A DNA stretch of 64,000 nucleotides from Chloroflexota bacterium (GCA_016183425.1 JACPEP010000024.1:51939-115938); one strand, 5' to 3'; counted from the stretch's first letter, positions 8,163 to 17,046 are shown. The notes: generated by a model from the letters alone, not told the origin. Numbers and translations are program-made.

Positions 8163-9830
8163 ATGAGTCAGGACATCGACTATTGGAGGCCAGGTCTCAG
8201 TCAGCGACTTTCCCGTCGCCGGATGTTGGTCGAGAGCGCGCGGATAGGGCTGGGTGTAGTTGGGCTCTCCCTTTTGGGCTGCGCCACCACCACTACCCCT
8301 CCTACCCCTCCCTCGACTCCTAAGCCCGCTGGCCCGACCCCCACTCCCGTACCCACCTACGGCGGTACCCTCATCGTCTCCCAGCGGGGCACTACCACCC
8401 TAGACCCAGACATAACCTCTGGCGGGCAGGACGCCTTCCAGTTGCGGAACCTGTATAATGGCCTTACGGGCCTGGATGTCAAGGGAAGGCCGGTCCCCGA
8501 GCTGGCCACCTCCTGGGAGTTCCCCGATCCCACTACGGTCATCATGAAGCTCAGAAAGAATGTTAAGTTCCACGATGGGGTAGACTTCAACGCCCAGGTG
8601 GTAAAGGCCAACTACGACCGTACCATGAACCCAGCTACTAAGTCCAAAGAAAAGGCGAAGGTTGATGACGTTATAAAGTCCTATGCGGTGGTGGACGATT
8701 ACACCTTTAGGTTCAATCTTAAGCGACCCAGCGCCTCTTTCCTGTCTGTGGCCACCTCCCGGCAAACTGGTTCCGGTAGCGCGGGCTACATGAAATCCCC
8801 CGAGGCTTTGAAAAAATACAATAACGACCTTCGTGAGCACGGGGTGGGCACCGGGCCTTTTGAATTCGTGGAGTGGCGCCTGGATGATCGCATCACCGTG
8901 AAGAAGTTCCCTGGCTTCTGGGAAAAGGGGGTACCCTATCTAGACCAGATCACCTGGCGGGTGATCCCGGACTCCACGGTAGCGCTAACCATGTTAAAAT
9001 CGGGGGAGGTCCAATTCGACAACTGGTTCGACTTCAAGGACTACGAGATCATAAAAGCCGACCCCAACCTGGTGTTGGTGGCAGAGACTGTTCCCGGCTA
9101 CGTAAGTATCTCCTTTAGCCAGGGGAAACCTCCTTTCAACAACCGAGCCCTGCGCCAGGCCGTGGTCTACGCCATCGACCGAGAGGCCATCTCTAGAGTG
9201 GTCTATAAGGGAATCCAGCCCCCCAGCGAGGGACTTTATGGCCCCGACTCCTGGGCTCACGACCCCAAGATAAAGAGCTACCCCTTGGACCTGGCCAAAG
9301 CCAAGGAGAAGCTAAAGGAGGCGGGCGTCCCCGACAACTTTGAGTTCACCTTGAGCGTCGCCAGCGCTTTCCCCGATTGGGTGCAGCAGGGGGAAATGAT
9401 ACAAAGCATGCTGGCCAAGATCGGGGTGAAAGCCAAGTTGGAGTTGGTGGAGCGGGCAAAGATGAGCACACTGAGGAACGCCGGCGACTTTGAAGCAGAG
9501 TCGGTGGGCTCTTCCGGCGATACTGAGCCCCATCAAGACCTGGTGGGTAAGTTCTATAGCAAAGGCGCTCGCCCCAAGAATTTCGATCCCAACAACCCGG
9601 ATACCAAAAAGGTGGATGCCCTCATCGAAAAAGGGGACAGCGTATACGACATCGAGGAACGGAGGGCCACCTACAGCGAGTTACAGAAGCTTCTCATCGA
9701 TCTGGCCTACGCCTATTTCCCTTTCACCTACCAGACCTCTCGTGTGGCCTACCGTAAAGAGGTCAAGGGCTATGTGCAGTTTCCCGGGACCTACGCCACC
9801 GACTTATGGAGGGTGTGGCGGGCAAAATAG
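8163..9830 (+). CDS. ABC transporter substrate-binding lipoprotein, family 5 (paralogue 2)
   Basis: A 555-residue paralogue of the 3834 protein with the same plan: a Tat signal SRRRMLV, a lipobox ending LLGC (Cys40), a Pro/Thr-rich linker PTPPSTPKPAGPTPTP, then YGGTL. The family 5 landmark ALRQAVVYAIDR is present. The two proteins align along their length but differ at many positions, so this is an older duplication rather than a recent copy. ATG follows AGGAGAGGAGGAA. It lies between the FAD oxidoreductase and a Dabb-domain gene. Ligand unknown. Confidence 0.93.
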   Translation: MSQDIDYWRPGLSQRLSRRRMLVESARIGLGVVGLSLLGCATTTTPPTPPSTPKPAGPTPTPVPTYGGTLIVSQRGTTTLDPDITSGGQDAFQLRNLYNGLTGLDVKGRPVPELATSWEFPDPTTVIMKLRKNVKFHDGVDFNAQVVKANYDRTMNPATKSKEKAKVDDVIKSYAVVDDYTFRFNLKRPSASFLSVATSRQTGSGSAGYMKSPEALKKYNNDLREHGVGTGPFEFVEWRLDDRITVKKFPGFWEKGVPYLDQITWRVIPDSTVALTMLKSGEVQFDNWFDFKDYEIIKADPNLVLVAETVPGYVSISFSQGKPPFNNRALRQAVVYAIDREAISRVVYKGIQPPSEGLYGPDSWAHDPKIKSYPLDLAKAKEKLKEAGVPDNFEFTLSVASAFPDWVQQGEMIQSMLAKIGVKAKLELVERAKMSTLRNAGDFEAESVGSSGDTEPHQDLVGKFYSKGARPKNFDPNNPDTKKVDALIEKGDSVYDIEERRATYSELQKLLIDLAYAYFPFTYQTSRVAYRKEVKGYVQFPGTYATDLWRVWRAK

Positions 9831-9844
9831 ACAGGGGGAATCCA

Positions 9845-10177
9845 ATGCCTTCAATAACCGGGGCCGGGGTTATCCATATCGCCCATTTCACTCTGCGGCC
9901 AGAGCTAACAGAGGAACAAAAGGAGGCGTATTTCCGGACTGCCCAGGCCTTTGACACGGTCCCCGGCATCCTCGGCGTGGATCAGGGCCCCAATATCGAG
10001 GAAAATTCACCCTATATGTACACCCGGATCATCTACTACGCCGACGCCGCCGCTCGGGAAGCGCTCCATCGCCACCCTCTTCACATCAGGTTTGGAGAGA
10101 AATACTCCCAGCCCATGACGGAAAGGCGCATCTCGTATACCATTCAACTATTGAATAAGAATCAGCCCGGTGCATAA
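9845..10177 (+). CDS. Dabb (stress-responsive alpha/beta barrel) domain protein
   Basis: A 110-residue protein whose GVIHIAHFTLRPELTEEQ opening and VPGILGVDQGPN segment match the Dabb domain, a dimeric ferredoxin-like barrel. Small Dabb proteins act as monooxygenase-like or cyclase-like enzymes, or have unknown roles. The track ORF starts at 9806 inside the previous gene; I prefer the ATG at 9845, preceded by AGGGGGAA. The gene begins 14 bases after the solute-binding protein stop and precedes the second bicupin, so it probably belongs to the same operon. The exact reaction cannot be inferred. Confidence 0.75.
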   Translation: MPSITGAGVIHIAHFTLRPELTEEQKEAYFRTAQAFDTVPGILGVDQGPNIEENSPYMYTRIIYYADAAAREALHRHPLHIRFGEKYSQPMTERRISYTIQLLNKNQPGA

Positions 10178-10289
10178 AGGGGGAAGTAACAGCTCTGATG
10201 GGGGTGTTGATAGAAGACCAAGCCTCAAAGGGGGGCTTCAATGGCCGATAGCTGGATTTTTTTAGCGTGAATAGAAAGGAGGCATCATC

Positions 10290-11426
10290 ATGGTTATGGA
10301 GCGGGAGATGATGCGGGAGAAAGAGGAAGAACCGGAAGAATGGTATCCTCCCGACTATGTCTACATCACCCGAGACGAGCAACATGCCCATATCGCATCC
10401 TTGCCCCGGGTGGTTCATACCGGCGAGGTGACCAAGCGTTACCGCAGCCCCAAGGGCAAAGGGGAGAGGCTCCAGGCCAAAAAGGGGGGCGTCTCCATCT
10501 TCCTACCTTGGCAGCATCACAACTGGAAACAGATGCGGTATCCCATCTACACCATGACCATCTTTGGTCAGGCGGGAAGGGCGGTGGAGGACAGCTTCGC
10601 CGTCGGGGCCAGCGGCTGCCATCGCCACTGGATGGACGCCATCTTCTACCGGCCCGGCGGCACCTATATCGAGGAGCAGGACGGGGTCATGTACGACTGC
10701 CAGGGGGAGGGAGTGCTCCTGGTTCCCACCTACAGCATTCACGGCCACTACTTCAAAGAAGCCCCGAAGAAGAATGGTATAACGGTGCTCCCTCGTATCT
10801 TCGAGTACATCGGCATCGCCGATATGGAAGTCTTCGACTTTGACGAAGAGTACAAGCGCAAGGCGTCGCCCATCGGCACCTTCCACATCATCCAGGATGT
10901 CCAGGACATGATGTACAACCGCCGCGCCATTACCAAATGGAATCCCGATAGCGATGATCAGCAGCCCAAGACGGTATACGACCACTACCTGAAGGACGTG
11001 GTAGATGAGAACCGATGGCGGATGCAGACGGTGCGCTGGGTTCCCGCCGACAGTGTCCCCTGGGAGCAAACCCGTCAGGGGAAGCTGAAGTACCTGGTTC
11101 ATCCCTGGACTAACACGGTGACCCGCACTATGGACTGCTATCTCCAGGAGATTCCCCCCGGGGGGTGTTCCGGCAAGCATCGCCATGTTTATGAAGAGGC
11201 GCACTTCATTTGCGAAGGCACTGGCTATACCGTTCAGAATGGGGTGCGTTACGATTGGAAAGAGGACGACCTGGTCTGCGTTCCCGTCGGGGTGACCCAC
11301 CAGCACTTCAACGCCGATCCTGAGAAAAAAGCGAGGATCTTTGGTGCTCACCCCAGAATCTTCTATCACATTGGCTACGGCGGCATCGAGCAACTGGAGA
11401 ACGCTCCAGACTGGCCAGGGAAGTAG
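10290..11426 (+). CDS. Bicupin protein (paralogue 2)
   Basis: A 378-residue paralogue of the 5590 gene, sharing the start MVMEREMMRE and both metal-site motifs (GCHRHWMDAIFYRPGG; GKHRHVYEE with PVGVTHQHF). The proteins align end to end and both end in EQLENAPDW / EHLENASDW-type tails. ATG follows AAAGGAGG. As in the first cassette, it is downstream of a solute-binding lipoprotein, so the duplicated unit was probably SBP plus bicupin. Likely a metal-dependent dioxygenase or isomerase with unknown substrate. Confidence 0.85.
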   Translation: MVMEREMMREKEEEPEEWYPPDYVYITRDEQHAHIASLPRVVHTGEVTKRYRSPKGKGERLQAKKGGVSIFLPWQHHNWKQMRYPIYTMTIFGQAGRAVEDSFAVGASGCHRHWMDAIFYRPGGTYIEEQDGVMYDCQGEGVLLVPTYSIHGHYFKEAPKKNGITVLPRIFEYIGIADMEVFDFDEEYKRKASPIGTFHIIQDVQDMMYNRRAITKWNPDSDDQQPKTVYDHYLKDVVDENRWRMQTVRWVPADSVPWEQTRQGKLKYLVHPWTNTVTRTMDCYLQEIPPGGCSGKHRHVYEEAHFICEGTGYTVQNGVRYDWKEDDLVCVPVGVTHQHFNADPEKKARIFGAHPRIFYHIGYGGIEQLENAPDWPGK

Positions 11427-11454
11427 TACTCACCTGCAGAAAAAGGCGGTAACA

Positions 11455-11525
11455 ACAACCGTTCGTGGTGAGCTTGTCGAACCACTGGGCCTCGCCCTTC
11501 GACGGGCTCAGGGTGAATGGTATCG
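11455..11525. repeat. Dispersed REP-like inverted repeat
   Basis: The sequence caaccgttcgtggtgagc...gtcgaacca followed by gcccttcgacgggctcagggtgaatgg pairs as two arms and matches the unit near 1898-1960. It lies in the intergenic gap before the CDC48 gene. A common short intergenic repeat rather than a gene. Confidence 0.6.
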
Positions 11526-11610
11526 TTCCTTGGCCATCCGTGCACTGATTTATGCAACTAGGTAGTAGTGTTGGCGGAGTCTTTTGGGTTAACTCAAGGA
11601 GATATGGAAA

Positions 11611-13794
11611 GTGTCGATTCGATTACAGATTGAGAGGGCGGGCCTGGATCACAGCGGCCGGGGATGGGCTCTCCTGGATGCCCAGGCCATGGAGCGGGAG
11701 CAACTCCAGGAGAACGATGTAGTAGAGCTTCGGGGTCGCTTCAGCCGTAGCACCCTGGCCCGAGTCGGGCCGCCCCTGGCCCCAGAGCAAAGAGGCATCA
11801 TTAGCCTGGACCAGTACCTGCGTCAGGGCCTTAAGGTCCACGTGGGCGAAACGGTGGACGTGCGAAAGGTGGAGGTGGGGCCAGTAAGCAAAGTGCTGCT
11901 AGCGCCTATGGTGGACGTATCCCAGATAAGCGGACTCCCTTCCTACCTGGCCCAGACCTTTGGCGCTCGCCGTCTGCCGGTAGCGGTCAACTCAGTTCTG
12001 TATGCCAGCTTTCCCGGTGCCTCTCTGGGGTGGGCCATGGCCTCCGGCTCCGCCTTCAGAGTCCTGGAGGTAGCTCCGGGGCCAGGGGTTATGACACCAC
12101 AAACGGTGGTGGAGCTAAAGTATATACCTCCCGGCACCGAGGAAGGCGGGGTAACCTTCGAAGACGTGGGAGGGCTGGGGCGAGAGATTCAACTGGTTCG
12201 GGAGCTGGTAGAGATCCCCCTGCGCTTCCCGGAGACATACCGCCGTCTGGGCATCAACCCTCCCCGAGGCATCGTTTTCTACGGTCCCCCCGGCGTGGGC
12301 AAAACCCACCTGGCCCAGGCCATCGCCAACGAGATCGAGGCCAAATTCTGGTACATCAACGGGCCGGAGGTTATCGGCTCCACCTACGGGGAGACGGAGG
12401 CCAATCTGCGCAAGCTCTTTCAGGAGGCGGCTGCCCAGGTTCCCTCCATCATCTTCGTCGATGAGCTGGATGTTATCGGTTTCAAACGGGGAGAGAGTGG
12501 CGCCCATGCCGACACCCGAATGGCCACCCAGTTCCTGGCCCTCCTGGACGGGATAAAGAGCGTGGAAGGCATCATGGTCATCGGCACCACCAACCGTATC
12601 GAAGCCGTGGACATGTCCTTCCGCCGGCCGGGGCGTTTCGATCGGGAGCTGTACTTCGGCCCTCCCGAAGGAGAGGGACGCCTGGAGATCCTGCGTATTC
12701 ACACCCGGGGGATGCCCCTGAGCCCGGAGGCGGAGGGGTATTTGGAGGAGATAGCTCGCGTCACCTTGGGCTTCGTGGGCGCCGACCTCATGGAGTTGTG
12801 TCGGGAGGCGGGATTGAACTCCTTGCGCCGCCAGCTTCTACGGGAGGGCGGAGACAGGGATTTGAGGGAGATGCAGGTCTCCCTGGAGGATCTGGTGGTG
12901 GAAAAGCAGGATTTTGAGCAGGCCCTCACCAAGCTTCGTCCCTCCGCTTTGCGGGAGTCCCTCCTCACCGTGGCCGACATTAGCTGGGAGAATATCGGCG
13001 GTCTCGGTCCGGCCAAGGAGCGGATGCGGCAGGTTCTGGAGCAACCCCTCCTTCACCCGGAGCTCTTTGCGGCCATGAAGCTAAGGCCGCCCAAAGGTGT
13101 CCTCCTCTACGGGCCTCCCGGCACGGGAAAGACCCTCCTGGTACGGGCCATAGCCAAAGAGTGTCGGGTGAACTTCATATCGGTCCGAGGATCGGAGGTC
13201 TTCAGCCAGTGGGTGGGACGCTCTGAAGAGCAGATAAGCCACATCTTCCGGGTGGCCCGCCAGGTGGCGCCCTCCATCGTATTCTTCGATCAGATGGACT
13301 CCATAGCGCCCGCCCGCAGCCCCGATGTCGGCGGCACCCGGGTGGCGGAGCGGGTGGTGAATCAGCTCCTAACAGAGATAGATAGCATCGAACCCTTGAG
13401 CGGGGTAATGATAGTGGGAGCCACCAACCGCATCGACCTTATCGATCCCGCCATCCTTACTCCCTCCCGTCTGGGCGTCCACCTGTACATCCCCCTTCCC
13501 GACGAGGAGACAAGAAAGGAGATACTAGGGATCCACCTCCGCAGCATTCCTTTGGAGGCGCACTTGGATGTGGAAGGGATTCTGGAAACCCTGGCCTGCC
13601 GCACCGAGGGATACTCTGGTGCGGAGCTGGAGGCCATCTGCCAGGAGGCCAAGATGGTGGCTCTTAGCTCGACAAACTTTCAGCGGGCCATCCCCCTGAC
13701 AGAAGAGCACCTCCACCAGGCCTTGCACAATATCATCCGCTCTCGGCTGGCTTACACCAGCACTACCGCCCTTGAGGGGGCCGAGAGAGATTGA
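11611..13794 (+). CDS. CDC48/p97-family AAA+ ATPase with altered second ATPase site
   Basis: A 727-residue double-AAA protein. Residues 1-170 form a CDC48 N-domain-like region. D1 spans about 185-440 with Walker A GPPGVGKT (225-232), Walker B IIFVDELD (Asp284, Glu285) and an RRPGRFDRE segment. D2 spans about 455-710 with Walker A GPPGTGKT (501-508). Its Walker B reads IVFFDQMD, so the catalytic Glu is Gln561, and the usual RPGRLD motif reads TPSRLG. D2 should therefore bind ATP but hydrolyse it poorly, while D1 is intact. The D2 pore segment keeps an aromatic (QWVG). The family unfolds or segregates proteins. The GTG start follows AAGGAG. A proteasome-like gene follows about 50 bases downstream. 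Confidence 0.93.
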   Translation: MSIRLQIERAGLDHSGRGWALLDAQAMEREQLQENDVVELRGRFSRSTLARVGPPLAPEQRGIISLDQYLRQGLKVHVGETVDVRKVEVGPVSKVLLAPMVDVSQISGLPSYLAQTFGARRLPVAVNSVLYASFPGASLGWAMASGSAFRVLEVAPGPGVMTPQTVVELKYIPPGTEEGGVTFEDVGGLGREIQLVRELVEIPLRFPETYRRLGINPPRGIVFYGPPGVGKTHLAQAIANEIEAKFWYINGPEVIGSTYGETEANLRKLFQEAAAQVPSIIFVDELDVIGFKRGESGAHADTRMATQFLALLDGIKSVEGIMVIGTTNRIEAVDMSFRRPGRFDRELYFGPPEGEGRLEILRIHTRGMPLSPEAEGYLEEIARVTLGFVGADLMELCREAGLNSLRRQLLREGGDRDLREMQVSLEDLVVEKQDFEQALTKLRPSALRESLLTVADISWENIGGLGPAKERMRQVLEQPLLHPELFAAMKLRPPKGVLLYGPPGTGKTLLVRAIAKECRVNFISVRGSEVFSQWVGRSEEQISHIFRVARQVAPSIVFFDQMDSIAPARSPDVGGTRVAERVVNQLLTEIDSIEPLSGVMIVGATNRIDLIDPAILTPSRLGVHLYIPLPDEETRKEILGIHLRSIPLEAHLDVEGILETLACRTEGYSGAELEAICQEAKMVALSSTNFQRAIPLTEEHLHQALHNIIRSRLAYTSTTALEGAERD

Positions 13795-13843
13795 ATCAAG
13801 GATTGGACTGATTACTCCAAATAATTGAGAGGCCGAATGTGCA

Positions 13844-14128
13844 ATGACGCTGATTGTTTGTATGAAGGCGGAACAGGCTATCATCCTTGCGGCGGACAGT
13901 CGAGGAACAATTGGCGACCCCCGGGGACTAACGGCTATCAATGATAACCAGCACAAGCTTTTCTCATTAGGCCGTTGTGGACTCGGTCTGGCTGGAGCCA
14001 GCGAGATGGGTGCCACGCTTTTGGACGAATTGAGGAAAAAGGGGGTTGACCAATTATCTGAGGTAGATACAGTTGTAGCTCGTGTTGCGGAAATATACCA
14101 CCAGCGCAGCGCCCTGCCGTGCTTTTAA
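13844..14128 (+). CDS. Proteasome-like Ntn hydrolase, N-terminal part (frameshifted)
   Basis: The 94 residues resemble the start of a proteasome beta-type subunit: Met-Thr-Leu-Ile-Val places a threonine at position 1 after Met removal, AADSR supplies the Asp17 equivalent, and NDNQHKLF supplies a candidate Lys33. GLAGASEMG corresponds to the glycine-rich strand of the fold. The frame ends at 14128, but the family sequence continues in the next frame from about 14119, so this is one gene with a one-base frameshift. No propeptide is visible, as in HslV- and Anbu-like relatives. It follows the CDC48 gene on the same strand, so the two may act together. Whether the break is real, an assembly error or recoding is unresolved. 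Confidence 0.65.
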   Translation: MTLIVCMKAEQAIILAADSRGTIGDPRGLTAINDNQHKLFSLGRCGLGLAGASEMGATLLDELRKKGVDQLSEVDTVVARVAEIYHQRSALPCF

Positions 14129-14511
14129 CGTTGGGAGGTTACCGTTTACCGTCCGAGAAGCAGCCGGAACCGATGATTTATTTGTTAAACAGCCAGTTCA
14201 ATTTTGCCCCTCAATTATTCACAGGTAATAGCCCGTGTATGGCTGGAGTTCCTCAATACGCCGTATACCTAGTGCACCGCTATTACGACCCGGGAATCTC
14301 TCCAGAAAGGGCAAAAGCCTTAGCCGAATATTTGATTGCCGAGACAGCTTCCCAAGACCCTAAGGTTGGTGGGCCTATTCACATAGCTGAGATAACTCCC
14401 TATAATGAATACAGGGAGCTTAGCCAAACTGAGGTGGAAGAAATCCACAAATCAAATGCCGAGTTAAACCAACGACTACGGCAGTTTTTCTTGAAAGGGG
14501 GCTCTCAATGA
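14119..14511 (+). CDS. Proteasome-like Ntn hydrolase, C-terminal part (frameshifted)
   Basis: 130 residues in the -1 frame relative to 13844-14128. The text LLTLGGY...MIYLLNSQFNFAP...GVPQYAVYLVHRYYDPGISPERAKALAEYLIAET has the strand-helix pattern of the second half of a proteasome-type subunit (the AxxLa.x.i.ea helix near the end). Joined to the upstream part it gives about 222 residues, normal for the family. The simplest repair is one extra G in ccg-tgc (ccg gtg ctt). I see no heptameric slippery sequence, so programmed frameshifting is unlikely. The stop overlaps the next start as ATGA. Confidence 0.6.
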   Translation: MLLTLGGYRLPSEKQPEPMIYLLNSQFNFAPQLFTGNSPCMAGVPQYAVYLVHRYYDPGISPERAKALAEYLIAETASQDPKVGGPIHIAEITPYNEYRELSQTEVEEIHKSNAELNQRLRQFFLKGGSQ

Positions 14512-14696
14512 AGGTTCAGATGATTGCCGAGGGCGCATACTTCATACCATCGTATTCAGAGCAGACTATCGTAGGATTTCAACTTGGGATTACAAATCAA
14601 ACCGTGGCTATTGCTGAAACTCCTGAAGATGGTGATAAAGCGCCGCCGATAAAAGAAAGGCCTTTTTTTGCCGAAGAAGAGATCGATTTACTTTGA
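14508..14696 (+). CDS. Small protein coupled to the proteasome-like gene
   Basis: A 62-residue protein of unknown family (MKVQMIAEGAYFIPSYSE...). It has no membrane segment, alternates short beta-prone stretches, and ends with an acidic FFAEEEIDLL tail. Its ATG overlaps the stop of the proteasome-like gene by four bases, which argues for a real, translationally coupled gene. The acidic C-terminus could be a docking tail, by loose analogy with proteasome-binding tails, but it lacks the HbYX form. Function unknown. Confidence 0.55.
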   Translation: MKVQMIAEGAYFIPSYSEQTIVGFQLGITNQTVAIAETPEDGDKAPPIKERPFFAEEEIDLL

Positions 14697-14813
14697 AGGG
14701 GCAAGTACCTGGAGACAATCTGGGAAAGAGTGCTCTGAGCGTTGGTGCCGAGCATTTAAGTTGATTGTAGCGAAAGCCATATTCAAAAGCATAGTGGAAT
14801 TAATCGGCTAATC

Positions 14814-15962
14814 TTATTCCGCGTGTTGGTGTGCCAAGAGCCCGTGGCCGATTATCCTTTTTGCCTCTTCGTTGGAAAGGAAGAGGTCGCCGGCCGTCTG
14901 GGCACCGAGGTGGATGTCATCTTCCCCCTGGGGATAGACCTTCGCCATGGTTGCCGCTGCCACCTGGGTAGCAAAAACCTTGGCCTTCAAACAGTCCACC
15001 GGTGGGGTGAGGGGAGCCTTGTCCCGGGCGAATACGGCCCCCAAAAGAAGAGTCCGGGCAGCGGATAACGCCACATCCATTTCGGCTACGGCTAGCTGGA
15101 CGTCGAGGTCGTGGCCGGCACCTTTCCGATGGTGGAAGGCCTCCGCCATGGCCGCCTCGGCCATTCCTAAGGCCGCCCCCGCCATCCCCAGGGCACCCAG
15201 GCCCCTTATTGGAACTGCCAGTTGGCCATAGGCACCCTCTTCACCCAGGAGATTGCCCCTGGGCACAGAGCACTCCTTATAGATAGCTTTAGTAGGCGCC
15301 ACCCCCCCCATGCCAGCCAGCTCCCCCTCCCTTTGCCAAGAAAGTCCCGCCGCGCCTTTCTCCACCAAAAGCCAGGAGCCTTCTCTCGAACCGTGGCTTA
15401 CCGAGGTAACGTAAATATCGGCTTCGCCCCCCGCCAGCACGGGTGCCCAGGAGCCAGATACCAGATATTCTTCTCCATACCGCCGGGCCTCTAACCCGGA
15501 TGCCCCCGAGCCTCCATCCACCAAGGTAGCCAGAAGCTCCCCCTTGGCCAGCTCTGGGAGACAGTTGGCCTTCAGCCTGGCATTACCCCCCATGACGATG
15601 GCGAGAGTAGCCAGGGTATGATTGACCAGCAGGAGGGCCACCGCCGGACAGATTCGGGCCAACTCCTCCACGCTGAGCACAAAAGTTAGGGTATCGGCGC
15701 CCCGCCCGGCGAAGTAGGCGGAGCCGCCAAAGAGATAAGGTACAACCATCCCCAGGGCACCCATATCGCCCAACTTCCTCAGCCCCTCCCCCGGGAAAAG
15801 GCCCTTCCTTACCGCCTCGGCCACCGGAGCCAACTCACGATGGGCCAACTCCCTCACCGCCTGGCGGATGGCCTCCTGTTGGGAAGTTAGCTCGAAGCCA
15901 AAGGCCACCTTCTCCGTCGGCGCTGAGATCGCCACATGGTCATGGTCATGGTCTACGAACAT
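14814..15962 (-). CDS. Acyl-CoA dehydrogenase family protein
   Basis: A 382-residue flavoprotein with the acyl-CoA dehydrogenase fold. Residues about 25-140 form the N-terminal helical domain (TSQQEAIRQAVRELAHRELAP), about 140-235 the central beta domain (LLATLVDGGSGASGLEARRYGEEYLVSGSWAPVLAGGEADIYVT), and the rest the C-terminal four-helix domain. It catalyses alpha,beta-dehydrogenation of acyl-CoA with FAD, passing electrons to ETF; the acyl chain is not predictable. An odd N-terminus, FVDHDHDHV, is rich in His and Asp and precedes the domain. I do not recognise the usual YxGT-type C-terminal segment clearly, so the active base is uncertain. It stands alone between a small ORF and a Pro/Thr-rich protein gene. 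Confidence 0.88.
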   Translation of the reverse strand: MFVDHDHDHVAISAPTEKVAFGFELTSQQEAIRQAVRELAHRELAPVAEAVRKGLFPGEGLRKLGDMGALGMVVPYLFGGSAYFAGRGADTLTFVLSVEELARICPAVALLLVNHTLATLAIVMGGNARLKANCLPELAKGELLATLVDGGSGASGLEARRYGEEYLVSGSWAPVLAGGEADIYVTSVSHGSREGSWLLVEKGAAGLSWQREGELAGMGGVAPTKAIYKECSVPRGNLLGEEGAYGQLAVPIRGLGALGMAGAALGMAEAAMAEAFHHRKGAGHDLDVQLAVAEMDVALSAARTLLLGAVFARDKAPLTPPVDCLKAKVFATQVAAATMAKVYPQGEDDIHLGAQTAGDLFLSNEEAKRIIGHGLLAHQHAE

Positions 15963-15975
15963 GGTTTCACCTCCA

Positions 15976-16767
15976 TCATGGTGTTGGGGTGGCCGTGGGG
16001 GTGGGAGTACGGGTTGGAGTAGGGGTAGGGGTGGCAGTGGGCGTGGCCGTGGGGGTGGGAGTAGGAGTAGCTGTGGGGGTGGGGGTCGGCGTGTTGGTAG
16101 GCGTAGGAGTGGCGGTGGGAACCGGCATCACGTTTACAAAGTTGGTGGTGCATAGCACACTACCGCCGACATAGAAATTAAAATCGTAGCGGCCTACCTC
16201 TCCCGCCCAGACCTGCCATCTCCATTGATACCCAAGACCCCCGGTGCTAATGGCAAGCTCTCCAATCTGCCCCGAGCCGGTGAGCTTCACATCGGTGTGC
16301 CCCTTGGCCGAGGTTACCCAAACATTGATCACATTACCCACCACCGGCGAAGCGGGATCGAAGGTCATCTGCTCGTCTCCCTGGCACGTACCGGTCGGTT
16401 CGGGGGTAGCGGTGGGAGTGGACGTGGGCATCGGGGTGGCGGTGGACTCCGGAGTCGGAGTAGCGGTAGGCTCAGGAGTCTGGGTGGGGATGGGGGTTTG
16501 AGTTGGCTCCGGAGTCGGTGTCCGGGTAGGAACGGGTGTGGGGGGGCGTGGGGTAGGGGTTACCGTAGGCGGTATCGGAGTAGGAGTGACTGGGGGAGGT
16601 AGAGTTGAAGTGGGCGTAGGGAAGGGAGTTTGGGTTGGGGCAGGGGTCGCCGTAGAGGTAGGGATAGTGGTAGGGCTAGGAGTAGGCGTCGGGGCCGCCT
16701 GGAGGCCGACACATGCCAGAGAAAGAAAGAGCACGAATAACGTCACTCCGGCTACTGAAGACCTCAT
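15976..16767 (-). CDS. Exported Pro/Thr-rich repeat protein
   Basis: A 263-residue protein from my chosen start; the track ORF begins at 16815, but the internal ATG at 16767 follows GGAGAAGG and opens a signal sequence [19 protein letters not shown]. The Cys may be lipidated, although the box SLAC is not canonical. Two long PTPT/ATPTP low-complexity stretches (about residues 25-125 and 210-263) flank a globular segment of about 80 residues ([23 protein letters not shown]...) that resembles an immunoglobulin-like surface module. Such Pro/Thr tracts act as wall-spanning linkers and are likely glycosylated. The second tract runs to the stop codon, so the protein may be a truncated form of a longer surface protein. 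Function unknown. Confidence 0.7.
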   Translation of the reverse strand: MRSSVAGVTLFVLFLSLACVGLQAAPTPTPSPTTIPTSTATPAPTQTPFPTPTSTLPPPVTPTPIPPTVTPTPRPPTPVPTRTPTPEPTQTPIPTQTPEPTATPTPESTATPMPTSTPTATPEPTGTCQGDEQMTFDPASPVVGNVINVWVTSAKGHTDVKLTGSGQIGELAISTGGLGYQWRWQVWAGEVGRYDFNFYVGGSVLCTTNFVNVMPVPTATPTPTNTPTPTPTATPTPTPTATPTATPTPTPTRTPTPTATPTP

Positions 16768-16916
16768 ATAACCTTCTCCATTCTTGCCCCCAAGTACCCG
16801 CTCATGTCCCCACAATCAAACTGCTCTGGAAGCCAACCGAGAAAATACCTGGCACAAATGATATGCCCCCATTTCCAGGCTGTCAAGGAGTTTTCCTCGT
16901 CGGTAGTGTAACTTAA

Positions 16917-17021
16917 AGTGGCGTAGGGCAGGTTCCCCAACCTGCCCTCGCAAGGTCGGGTTAGGAAACCCGACCTACGGTTGCTCGGAAATAGTGCAAT
17001 CTATTTGTCGGACACGCCACT
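16917..17021. repeat. MITE-like small inverted-repeat element
   Basis: About 105 bases bounded by agtggcgt and acgccact, with two internal perfect hairpins, gggcaggttccccaacctgccc and gtcgggttaggaaacccgac. It lies in a gene-free gap between the Pro/Thr-rich protein and the Nramp gene. The size and nested inverted repeats resemble a miniature non-coding element; I see no clear target-site duplication. Confidence 0.5.
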
Positions 17022-17046
17022 AAATACAGTATTTTTAAGATTTGCT

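Noticed and set aside
14105-14130. Programmed -1 frameshift in the proteasome-like gene
   Set aside because: No slippery heptamer or stimulatory hairpin was seen, so a mutation or sequence error is more likely.
15976-16700. CRISPR-like short repeats
   Set aside because: The repeats are continuous PTPT codon runs of a protein with no unique spacers.
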